Assembly: GCA_035534295.1 (NCBI GenBank)
Contig: DATLSE010000064.1
Coordinates: forward strand, 1 to 20,331
Length of the DNA stretch: 20,331 bases
Direction: 5' to 3'
Origin: DATKQJ01 sp035534295
GTDB lineage: Bacteria > Chloroflexota > Dormibacteria > Dormibacterales > Dormibacteraceae
The notes beneath the pieces are model-generated. The model made no database searches and was not told the origin of the DNA. It saw only the letters and a program-made list of their open reading frames with translations. The translations under genes and the position numbers were made by a program. Below are positions 5,535 to 12,450 of the stretch, in pieces (within the stretch, counting starts at the first letter, position 1; each line of letters starts with the position of its first letter).

Positions 5535-7055
5535 ATGGCGAAGCGGAAGCGTTCTCGCTCACATTCCGCTTCTCCCCCTGCGCACCGGACAGACGGCGAG
5601 GCAGCCGACGACGATACGTCCACGCCTGGAAGCCCGATTCAAGATCCCCTGCTGGCCGCGGTCAGCCTGGGCCCGGACCGGGAGCCCGAGCCCGGGCGCC
5701 TGCTCAAGGGCGACTCCGAGGCGAACAGTATTTCAGCGCAGCCCCCCAGGCCCGGGCGTGCAACCCTGGGCGAGGCCGCGCGCGGAGGTCCCAAGGCGTG
5801 GCTGCATATCCTGGGCCCGGGGCTCATAACCGGGGCCAGCGACGACGACCCGAGCGGGATCGGCACCTATTCCCAGGTGGGCAGCCAGTTCGGGCTCGGC
5901 ATGCTCTGGACTCCTATCTTCACCTTCCCCCTGATGGCCGCGGTCCAAGAGCTGTGTGCCCGTGTGGCCCTCCACACCGGGGTGGGGCTGGGCGTGGCGC
6001 TGCGCCGACGATTCCCCGCCTGGCTGATCGGGGTCTCGATCCTGGCGCTGTTCGTGGCCAACACCCTGAACGTCGGCGCTGACCTGGGGGCGGTGGCGAC
6101 CGGCGTCGCGATGCTGACCCCGCGCCATCCTTCCCAGATCGTGCTCGTCGTGCTCGCCGCCGCCCTGGTTCTCGGCCTGCAGCTGTTCGTCAGCTACCAG
6201 CTGATCTTTCGCGTCTTCAAGTGGCTGACCCTGGTTCTGTTCGCCTACGTGATCACGGGGTTCATCGCCCATCCCCCGCTGGCGACGATTCTGCTCGCCT
6301 CCCTGATTCCCCATATCGAGTTCAATGGCACCTTCGTCACCGCCCTGGTCGCCGTTCTCGGTACCACCATCTCGCCCTATCTCTTCTTCTGGCAGGCCTC
6401 CTCGGAGGTGGACGAGATGCGGGCGGCGGGGCTGACCAGGGAGGCCGAGCGGCGGGGCGTCAAGCGGTCGGAGCTGCGCGCCGCGCGGGCCGACATCCTG
6501 ATCGGGATGTTCTTCTCCAACCTGGTCATGTATTTCATCATCCTCACCACCGGGGCGGTGCTCCACGCCCACGGCAAGACCGCGGTTGAGACCGGCACCC
6601 AGGCCGCGGCCGCGCTCCGCCCCCTGCTCGGATCGTTCTCCAGCGTCGCCTTCGCTCTGGGTCTGATCGGCACCGGGCTGCTGGCCATCCCCATCCTGTC
6701 CGGCTCGGCGGCGTACGCGGTCAAAGAGTTCTTCGGACTGCGCGGCAGCCTCGCCTCGCGGCCTCGCTACCGGCCCACGTTCTACGCCATCATGGCCGTC
6801 TCCACCCTGTCTGGGCTGGGTATGAACTTCCTCCACATCGACCCCATTCGCGCGCTCTTCTACGTCGCGGTCATCAACGGCGTCGTGGCGCCTCCGCTGG
6901 TGGTTTTGATCGTGCTCCTGGGTTCCGACCGCAGGGTCATGGGCAAGCGCGCGAGCGGTCCCCTAAGTCTGGCCTTGACCTGGCTCACCGCGGGGATCAT
7001 GACCCTGGCGGCTCTGGCCATGATCGTGAGCTTCATCCCCGGATCGCCGATCTAG
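5535..7055 (+). CDS. Nramp-superfamily divalent metal transporter with atypical metal-site motifs
   Basis: 506 residues, integral membrane, about 11 helices, starting with LHILGPGLITGASDDDPSG (90-108). This aligns with Nramp helix 1, but the canonical DPGN reads DPSG (105-108) after two extra Asp. The helix-6 segment, where Mn/Fe transporters usually carry MPH, reads TTISPYLFFWQASSEVDE (277-294), with no Met-Pro-His. Such changes are known in Nramp-related proteins outside the classical Mn/Fe group, including Mg-type carriers, so the ion is not assigned. An 86-residue N-terminal extension is hydrophilic and low in complexity (KRKRSRSHSASPP, acidic runs). Start ATG 5535 follows an extended -10 by 8 nt; GTG 5517 is the alternative. 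It is convergent with the TPP enzyme 16 nt away. Confidence 0.9.
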   Translation: MAKRKRSRSHSASPPAHRTDGEAADDDTSTPGSPIQDPLLAAVSLGPDREPEPGRLLKGDSEANSISAQPPRPGRATLGEAARGGPKAWLHILGPGLITGASDDDPSGIGTYSQVGSQFGLGMLWTPIFTFPLMAAVQELCARVALHTGVGLGVALRRRFPAWLIGVSILALFVANTLNVGADLGAVATGVAMLTPRHPSQIVLVVLAAALVLGLQLFVSYQLIFRVFKWLTLVLFAYVITGFIAHPPLATILLASLIPHIEFNGTFVTALVAVLGTTISPYLFFWQASSEVDEMRAAGLTREAERRGVKRSELRAARADILIGMFFSNLVMYFIILTTGAVLHAHGKTAVETGTQAAAALRPLLGSFSSVAFALGLIGTGLLAIPILSGSAAYAVKEFFGLRGSLASRPRYRPTFYAIMAVSTLSGLGMNFLHIDPIRALFYVAVINGVVAPPLVVLIVLLGSDRRVMGKRASGPLSLALTWLTAGIMTLAALAMIVSFIPGSPI

Positions 7056-7071
7056 CCTGCCTCGGGCCCGG

Positions 7072-8727
7072 CTACCACCAGCTGTCGATGGTCGCGGTGC
7101 AGATCTCCTCGGGATCGACGTGGACGTCCACCACCGCCGGGCGCCCCGCGCCCAGCGCCCGCTCGAGCGCGGGGGTGATCTCCTCGGGCCGGGTGACCCG
7201 CTCGCCATGGGCTCCGAAGAGCTCCGCCAGGGCAGCGAAGTCGGGATTGTCGTATTCGCAGCCGATCAGGCGGTTGCCGAACTTGGTCTGCTGGCGAATC
7301 TTGATGTTGCCATAGCCGAAGTTGTTGACCACCACGACCACGACGTCGATGTGCTCGCGCACGCAGGTCTCCAGGTCCTGCATGGTCATGGCGAAGCCGC
7401 CGTCCCCCGCGACCGCGACCACCTGGCGCTCCGGAAACGCGACCTTGACTCCCATGGCGCCGGGCAATCCGCACCCCATCGGTCCAACCGCGGCGGGATA
7501 GAGGTAGGCTCCGGGAATCGTGGCCGGGAAGTAGCGCTCCAACCAATAGTTGAAGTTGCCCGAATCAGACGCCACCACGGCGTCGTCGCTCAGCACTCCT
7601 CGCAGATCGCGAACCAGGCGCGGGGAGATGATCGGGTACTGATCCCAATCGACCATCGATATCTTCTCCGCCCAGTCCTCTTTGTGCTTGGCAATGCGCC
7701 CCGGCCATCCCGCCTCGCCCGCCAGCTCGACTCCCTCCAGGGCTCCCAGGAGCAATTCCACGGTGGCCTTGGCGTCCGCTCCGGCTCCGGCCTGGACCGG
7801 GTACACCCGGCCCACCGCGGCCGGGTCGATGTCGACCTGGATCAGGGTCTGCTCGCCGGTGAACTGCATCCGGTAGTCCTCGGTCGCGAACTCAGAGAAG
7901 CGGCAGCCCAGGGCCAGGATCACGTCCGCCTCGTGCAGCACGGCGGCGCTGGCGTCCGAACCCCCGCGGCCGATGTTGCCCGTGGCCAGGGCATGGGTTT
8001 CGGCCACCGCCTTCTTCTCCCAGCTGTTGGTCACCGCGGCGCCCAACCGCTCCGCCAGGGCCATCACCGCCTCGGCCGCGCCGGACTTGGTCACCCCGCC
8101 TCCGGCGATGATCGCAGGGCGGCGTGAACGCGCGAGCATCCCCGCCATCTCCTCGACCGCAGCCGGGGAGGGCAGGAGCCGACCCACGATCTTCCGGCTG
8201 GGCAGGCTCAGGGGCCGGTCGTAGGGCTGGGAGGGGTAGTTCAGCGGAATCGAGACGTGGACGGGGCCGGGGCGGCCGGATACGGCCACCCGGAACGCCT
8301 CCTGGAGCACGCTGGCGACGCGCGAGGGATCGCGGACCTCGACCGACATCTTGGTTATGGGCCGGAAGAGCGACTCGAGGTCGATCTCCTGGAACGCTCC
8401 CAGGCCGCGCACCTGGGAGTTGACGTGGGAGCTGATGAGCACCAGCGGCGAGCCCTCGGCCCAGGCCGCCTGGACTCCGATGACCGCGTTCGAGGCTCCC
8501 GGCGAGCGCGAGACCAGCATGGCGGCGGGTCGCCCGGTGAACTCGGCGTAGCCGAGCGCCATGTGTACGCCGACCTGCTCGTGGCGCACCAGCACAAAGC
8601 GCGGCGTCTGAGCTCCGTAGAGCACGTCCAGGTAGTCCATCACCCCGCTGCCGGGAAGGCCGGCGACGAATGGGACCTGCTCGGAGCGCAGTACCTCGAC
8701 CACCGCCTGGGCCACCGTCAGCGCCAT
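7072..8727 (-). CDS. Thiamine-pyrophosphate-dependent enzyme, acetolactate synthase/benzoylformate decarboxylase-like
   Basis: 551 residues from ATG 8727 with all three domains: TPP PYR (1-170), central dimer/FAD-like domain (about 190-325) and TPP PP (about 370-535). Glu50 in VRHEQVG is the cofactor-activating glutamate. GDG (441-443) and NN (468-469), 24 residues apart, form the TPP/Mg site. Possible products include acetolactate, a decarboxylated 2-oxoacid or a related ligation product. No acetolactate synthase small subunit (ilvN) adjoins, so biosynthetic IlvB is not favoured. Upstream in-frame starts (ATG 8832, GTG 8859) add residues without domain homology, and the domain starts at MALTVAQAVVEVL. 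The Shine-Dalgarno is weak (GGGGAA). It is divergent from a PucR regulator that may control it. Confidence 0.9.
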   Translation of the reverse strand: MALTVAQAVVEVLRSEQVPFVAGLPGSGVMDYLDVLYGAQTPRFVLVRHEQVGVHMALGYAEFTGRPAAMLVSRSPGASNAVIGVQAAWAEGSPLVLISSHVNSQVRGLGAFQEIDLESLFRPITKMSVEVRDPSRVASVLQEAFRVAVSGRPGPVHVSIPLNYPSQPYDRPLSLPSRKIVGRLLPSPAAVEEMAGMLARSRRPAIIAGGGVTKSGAAEAVMALAERLGAAVTNSWEKKAVAETHALATGNIGRGGSDASAAVLHEADVILALGCRFSEFATEDYRMQFTGEQTLIQVDIDPAAVGRVYPVQAGAGADAKATVELLLGALEGVELAGEAGWPGRIAKHKEDWAEKISMVDWDQYPIISPRLVRDLRGVLSDDAVVASDSGNFNYWLERYFPATIPGAYLYPAAVGPMGCGLPGAMGVKVAFPERQVVAVAGDGGFAMTMQDLETCVREHIDVVVVVVNNFGYGNIKIRQQTKFGNRLIGCEYDNPDFAALAELFGAHGERVTRPEEITPALERALGAGRPAVVDVHVDPEEICTATIDSWW

Positions 8728-8826
8728 GGTCTGGTTCCCCGATTTGAGGCTGGCACGATCCAAATATTCTGAACCGCCCGACCGGGGGATGGGGCACTCG
8801 GGACCCGGGTGCGGCGTGGCCCCAGT

Positions 8827-8883
8827 GGTCATTGGGTCATTAGTACACCTTGCCGCCACCTAATCTGTACCTGGCACACAGAT
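8827..8883. promoter_or_regulatory. Direct and inverted repeats in the TPP enzyme/PucR divergent region
   Basis: GGTCATT occurs twice in tandem (8827-8833, 8835-8841). Further on ATCTGT (8863-8868) is mirrored by ACAGAT (8878-8883) across nine bases. The inverted repeat ends 20 nt before the candidate -10 of the PucR gene, a suitable place for an operator. Regulator identity is not shown. Confidence 0.4.
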
Positions 8884-8903
8884 ACCGGATGGAGCCGGCG
8901 CTC

Positions 8904-8909
8904 TAATCT
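8904..8909 (+). promoter_or_regulatory. -10 element (TAATCT) for the PucR-type regulator gene
   Basis: TAATCT ends exactly 6 nt before ATG 8916, the spacing expected when transcription starts on the A of the start codon. No Shine-Dalgarno is present. The -35 region is not recognisable. Confidence 0.5.
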
Positions 8910-8915
8910 AGGGTC

Positions 8916-10703
8916 ATGCCTCCGGCCTCGCGGCGAGCTCCCGAACCTAACCAGGCGCTGCGGGAGTTCGAGTTCCTGCAGCGCCTGTCGCAGTCCGCGG
9001 CCAGCACCGTCGACTCTTCCGATCTGGTCGACCTCATCATTCGCGAGACCACCGCCTCCACCCGCACCGACGTCTGCTCGCTCTACCTGGTCGGGAACGA
9101 CCCGAGCGAGCTCACGCTGAGCGCCACCAACGGTCTCAACGAACGCATGGTCGGACGGGTCAGCCTCAAGGTGGGGGAGGGGATCACGGGGTGGGTGGCC
9201 GAGACCAGGACGCCCAAGGTGGTCGCCGACGTATCCAATGAGCCGCACTGGAAGTGGGTTCCCGGTCTCGACGAGGAGCGATTCCACTCCATGCTCTCGG
9301 TGCCCATTGAATCCGGGCCGCGTCTGGTCGGGGTGCTCAACGTGCAGTCGGTCGATGAGCGCGACTTCACCCCCGCCGACGTCGACTTCCTGCGCGCTCT
9401 GGCCGGACAGGTGGCTGGGATTCTGGAGCGCAGCGAGCTCCAGCGGCGACTCGAAGCGCAGCTCAAGGCGATCCAGCTCTCCCACGATATCCACGAGCGA
9501 TTCACCAAGCTCTCCCTCGACGATGCCGGAATCCCCGCCATCCTGGAGGCGGTCGGGGCGCTGGCCGGCGGTGCCGCCGCGCTCTTCTCCCCGGACGGAT
9601 TCCGGATCCGGGGAGTGGGGGAGGACGGCGGTGGCGACTCCATACCGGCGCGGCTGCAGCTGCCCCCGACGCTGGTTGCCCCGGGGGGTAAGGAGACCCG
9701 GGTTCTGGCCGGCCGGCCCGCCCGGGCCCTGGACTTGGTCCCGGTCCGCGCCGGCTCCGACCTGCACGGGGTGCTCGCCGTGGAGACACCCGATTCGGCC
9801 GCCGCGGTGGACCCCGACGGGCGCCGGCGCGCCCTGCAGCACGGGGCCACAGTCCTGGCCCTGGAACTGTCGAAGGAGCGCTCGACGGCCGAAGTCGAGC
9901 GCCGTCTGCGCGGGGATCTGGTGGAGGAGCTCCTGGCCGGCGGCCTGGACGCCGAGGAGTCGGAGCGCCTGGCGCGACAGGCGGAGCGGCTCGGCCACCG
10001 GCTGCCCAGCCGGGCCTGGGCCATGGTGCTGGAGCCGGACAACGCGGCGTCGGAGTCGGAGATGACCGCGAGAGGGAGGCAGGACCGCCTCGATGCCGCT
10101 CTGTCCGAACTCGTGCGGCGCAGGATTCCGGGTGCCCTGACCCTGGTCCGCTCGACATCCGCGGTGATCCTGGCGCCCGAGGAGGCGGCTCCCGATCTGG
10201 CCCTGGCCGAGAAGCTGGCGGAGCAGGTTCAGCGGGCCGCCGCGGTTCAGCTCGCCCCGGCCACGGTCTCGGTCGGGGTCGGCAACCTGGCCACGACGGT
10301 GGCCGAGCTGGCCCGCTCCCACCTCGAGGCGCGCCAGTCACTTCGGCTCTCCCGCCGCGCGGGATCGCGCTCCCAGGTGGTCTCCTACCGCTCGCTGGGG
10401 GCTTTCCGGTTGCTCCTCGAGGTGCAGAGCCCGGACGCGTTGCGCCGCTTCGTGCGTGAGGTTCTGGGCACCCTGTTCAAGTACGCGGAGGCTCGGGAGA
10501 CGCCACTGCTTGAAACCCTGGAGGCCCTGGTGGGTGCGCGCTGGGTGCGCCGGGCGGCCGCACGCCAGCTCAACATCCACATCAACTCCATGACCTATCG
10601 CATCGAGCGGATCGAGAACCTGACCGGACTAAAGCTCGACGATCCGGAGACGCGGGTCGCAGTTGCGATCGCGCTCCGGGCGAGGGCGATGCTGGGGATG
10701 TGA
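8916..10703 (+). CDS. GAF-domain PucR/CdaR-family transcriptional regulator
   Basis: 595 residues. An N-terminal GAF sensor domain spans about 20-172 (SLYLVG, LKVGEGITGWVAETRTPKV, LSVPIES, VGVLNVQS, FTPADVDFLRALAGQVAGIL). A linker and degenerate second sensor-like region follow (about 185-310), then a CdaR-type GGDEF-like region (about 350-500). The C-terminal PucR HTH_30 is LNIHINSMTYRIERIENLTG, then LKLDDPETRVAVAIALRA. Known relatives are activators of purine, amino-acid or sugar-acid catabolism and respond to a small molecule through the sensor. The ligand here is unknown. It is divergent from the TPP enzyme and convergent with glnA, so the TPP gene is the natural first target. That is inference from position. 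Confidence 0.9.
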   Translation: MPPASRRAPEPNQALREFEFLQRLSQSAASTVDSSDLVDLIIRETTASTRTDVCSLYLVGNDPSELTLSATNGLNERMVGRVSLKVGEGITGWVAETRTPKVVADVSNEPHWKWVPGLDEERFHSMLSVPIESGPRLVGVLNVQSVDERDFTPADVDFLRALAGQVAGILERSELQRRLEAQLKAIQLSHDIHERFTKLSLDDAGIPAILEAVGALAGGAAALFSPDGFRIRGVGEDGGGDSIPARLQLPPTLVAPGGKETRVLAGRPARALDLVPVRAGSDLHGVLAVETPDSAAAVDPDGRRRALQHGATVLALELSKERSTAEVERRLRGDLVEELLAGGLDAEESERLARQAERLGHRLPSRAWAMVLEPDNAASESEMTARGRQDRLDAALSELVRRRIPGALTLVRSTSAVILAPEEAAPDLALAEKLAEQVQRAAAVQLAPATVSVGVGNLATTVAELARSHLEARQSLRLSRRAGSRSQVVSYRSLGAFRLLLEVQSPDALRRFVREVLGTLFKYAEARETPLLETLEALVGARWVRRAAARQLNIHINSMTYRIERIENLTGLKLDDPETRVAVAIALRARAMLGM

Positions 10704-10781
10704 GCCGGTGGTCCGAGCCCGTCTTGGACCCAGCTTCTAAAGGGGAGGCGATCATCGAGGTCGCCGTCCGCCCAAAGAGGG

Positions 10782-10809
10782 GGTGGGGGGCCCGAGCGTG
10801 CCCCCCACC
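10782..10809. terminator. Strong bidirectional terminator hairpin between pucR-type gene and glnA
   Basis: GGTGGGGGGC (10782-10791) pairs perfectly with GCCCCCCACC (10800-10809) over an 8-nt loop. It lies in the 110-nt gap between two convergent stop codons and can serve both. TT follows on the plus side; on the minus side the stem is followed by CCTCTTT. The T runs are short, as is common in GC-rich genomes. Confidence 0.7.
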
Positions 10810-10813
10810 TTGG

Positions 10814-12238
10814 TTACGCGTCCGAGTAGAGGTAGAACTCCCAGGGGTGGGGACGCAGCGCAATCGCGTCGACCTCGCGCTGCTTTAGTTCGACCCAGGT
10901 GTCGATCACGTCGGAGGTGAAGACATCTCCCTTGAGCAGGAAAGCCCGATCCCGCTTGAGCGCCTCGAGTGACTCGGAGAGAGAACCGGGCACGGTTGCG
11001 ATCCGCGCCTTCTCCCGGCCCGAGAGCTCGTAGATGTCCTTGTCCAGCGGCGCTGGGGGCTCGATCTTGTTCTGGATGCCGTCCAGCCCGGCCATGAGCA
11101 TGGCGGGGAAGGCGAGGTAGGGGTTGGCGGTGGGGTCGGGTGAGCGGAACTCGACCCGCTTGGCCTTGGGGTTGTTGGAGTACATGGGGATGCGCACGCA
11201 GGCCGAGCGGTTGCGCTTGGAGTAGACCAGGTTAATGGGCGCCTCGTAGCCCGGCACCAGCCGGCGATAGGAGTTGGTGGTGGGGGCGGCGAAGGCGAGG
11301 ATGGCGGGGGCGTGGCGGAGCAGTCCGCCGATGTACCAGCGCGCGATTGCGCTCAGACCCGCGTATCCGTCCGGGTCCGCCATCAGGGTCTTGCCCCCCT
11401 TCCACAGGCTCTGGTGGACGTGCATCCCCGAACCGTTGTCCTGGAACAGGGGCTTGGGCATGAAGGTGGCCACGTATCCGTGCGCGGCGGCCACGTTCTT
11501 GATCACGTACTTGTAGGTCATCATGTCGTCGGCCATCTTGACCAGGGGGGCGAATCGGAGGTCGATCTCGGCCTGCCCGGCGGTGGCCACCTCGTGGTGC
11601 TGGGTCTCGACCTCGAGGCCGGCCTCGATCAGCTTCAGCATCATCTCCGAGCGCAGATCCTGGAACTTGTCCACCGGCGGTACGGGGAAGTAGCCCTCCT
11701 TGTGCCGGGGCCGAAAGCCCAGGTTGGGAGCGGCCGCCCCACTGTTCCAGATTCCCTCTTCGGAGTCGATGTGGTAGAAGCCCTCGTGCGAGTTCTGGTC
11801 AAAGCGGAGCGAGTTGAAGATGAAGAACTCGGCCTCCGGCCCCCAAAAGCTCTGATCGGCGATGCCCGTCTGCTTGAGGTAGGCCTCTGCCTTCTTGGCG
11901 ATGTAGCGGGGATCGCGGCTGTAGGCCTCGCCCGTGATCGGGTCCTTGACGTCGCAGACCACGTACATGGTCGGGACCTGGAGCACGGGATCGATGGTGG
12001 CGGTCTGGGGGTCGGGCATCAAGAGCATGTCGCTCTCGTTGATGACCTGGAATCCGCGGATGCTGGAACCGTCGAAGCCCAGCCCGTCGCTGAATGCGGA
12101 CTCGTCGAACTCGCTCAGCGGCAGGCTGAAGTGCTGCCAGGTTCCGGGGAGGTCGACGAAGCGGACGTCGACCACCTTGACCCCCGCCTCCTGCGCCATG
12201 CGCAAGACCCCGGCCGGGGTCGCCTTACTTTCAGACAT
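10814..12238 (-). CDS. glnA: Type I glutamine synthetase
   Basis: 474 residues, the full length of bacterial GSI. It makes glutamine from glutamate, ammonia and ATP, as a cytoplasmic dodecamer. Seen: DGSSIRGF (56-63), metal/glutamate site FWGPEAEFF (131-139), AGQAEIDLRF (220-229), NGSGMHVHQSLW (268-279) and YSKRNRSACVRIP (339-351). LDKDIYELSGRE holds Tyr403, which matches the adenylylation tyrosine of the GSI-beta group, so covalent control is plausible. Start ATG 12238 has GGAGGG about 6 nt upstream. A longer in-frame reading from 12457 adds 73 residues with no homology and runs across the divergent promoter, so it is rejected. The gene is monocistronic and its 3' end meets the strong terminator. 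Confidence 0.98.
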   Translation of the reverse strand: MSESKATPAGVLRMAQEAGVKVVDVRFVDLPGTWQHFSLPLSEFDESAFSDGLGFDGSSIRGFQVINESDMLLMPDPQTATIDPVLQVPTMYVVCDVKDPITGEAYSRDPRYIAKKAEAYLKQTGIADQSFWGPEAEFFIFNSLRFDQNSHEGFYHIDSEEGIWNSGAAAPNLGFRPRHKEGYFPVPPVDKFQDLRSEMMLKLIEAGLEVETQHHEVATAGQAEIDLRFAPLVKMADDMMTYKYVIKNVAAAHGYVATFMPKPLFQDNGSGMHVHQSLWKGGKTLMADPDGYAGLSAIARWYIGGLLRHAPAILAFAAPTTNSYRRLVPGYEAPINLVYSKRNRSACVRIPMYSNNPKAKRVEFRSPDPTANPYLAFPAMLMAGLDGIQNKIEPPAPLDKDIYELSGREKARIATVPGSLSESLEALKRDRAFLLKGDVFTSDVIDTWVELKQREVDAIALRPHPWEFYLYSDA

Positions 12239-12260
12239 GAGTGCCCTCCAAATTTGGGGT

Positions 12261-12283
12261 TGATGATCCAACCGGTCATCATA
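12261..12283 (-). promoter_or_regulatory. glnA promoter -10 with overlapping inverted repeat
   Basis: On the minus strand TATGAT (12283-12278) gives a leader of about 33 nt before ATG 12238, with room for the Shine-Dalgarno. TGATGA (12261-12266) and TCATCA (12276-12281) form an inverted repeat that overlaps the -10 and start point, as a repressor site would. No good -35 is seen, which would suit activator dependence. Confidence 0.45.
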
Positions 12284-12341
12284 TGGACGCGACTGTCGGG
12301 CCGAAACGGCGCCGTGGCACGAACAACCCCCGGTCGGACTT

Positions 12342-12354
12342 GTGTTAATAACAC
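12342..12354. promoter_or_regulatory. AT-rich palindrome GTGTT-AAT-AACAC between glnA and the GT2 gene
   Basis: A perfect 5-nt inverted repeat (GTGTT/AACAC) around AAT, in a GC-rich region, about 60 nt upstream of the glnA -10. It loosely recalls nitrogen-regulator sites but does not match the TGTNAN7TNACA form of GlnR/TnrA. Function unknown. Confidence 0.4.
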
Positions 12355-12436
12355 TACAAGAGGCCGGGTGCCTATGGTCGGCTCCTCCACATCCGGATTC
12401 CCACCGCCGTCTTAGCGGCCGGCCGGGCGCGGGCCG

Positions 12437-12442
12437 GATAAT
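12437..12442 (+). promoter_or_regulatory. -10 element (GATAAT) for the membrane GT2 gene
   Basis: GATAAT, five of six bases of the consensus, lies 8 nt before ATG 12451. No Shine-Dalgarno separates them, so a leaderless or nearly leaderless transcript is likely. Confidence 0.45.
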
Positions 12443-12450
12443 CGTTCCTG

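Noticed and set aside
5733..6836. 367-residue minus-strand ORF opposite the Nramp gene
   Set aside because: It is low-complexity, rich in Gly, Asp, Glu and Gln, and mirrors a high-GC3 coding strand. It has no recognisable motif, while the plus strand encodes a clear membrane carrier.
8829..10322. 497-residue minus-strand ORF opposite the PucR-type gene
   Set aside because: It is an antisense shadow of the GAF-PucR coding frame in GC-rich DNA. Its composition is repetitive and no domain is seen.
11312..12415. 367-residue plus-strand ORF opposite glnA
   Set aside because: It is the complement of a fully conserved glutamine synthetase, rich in Val, His, Gly and Leu as expected for an antisense frame.
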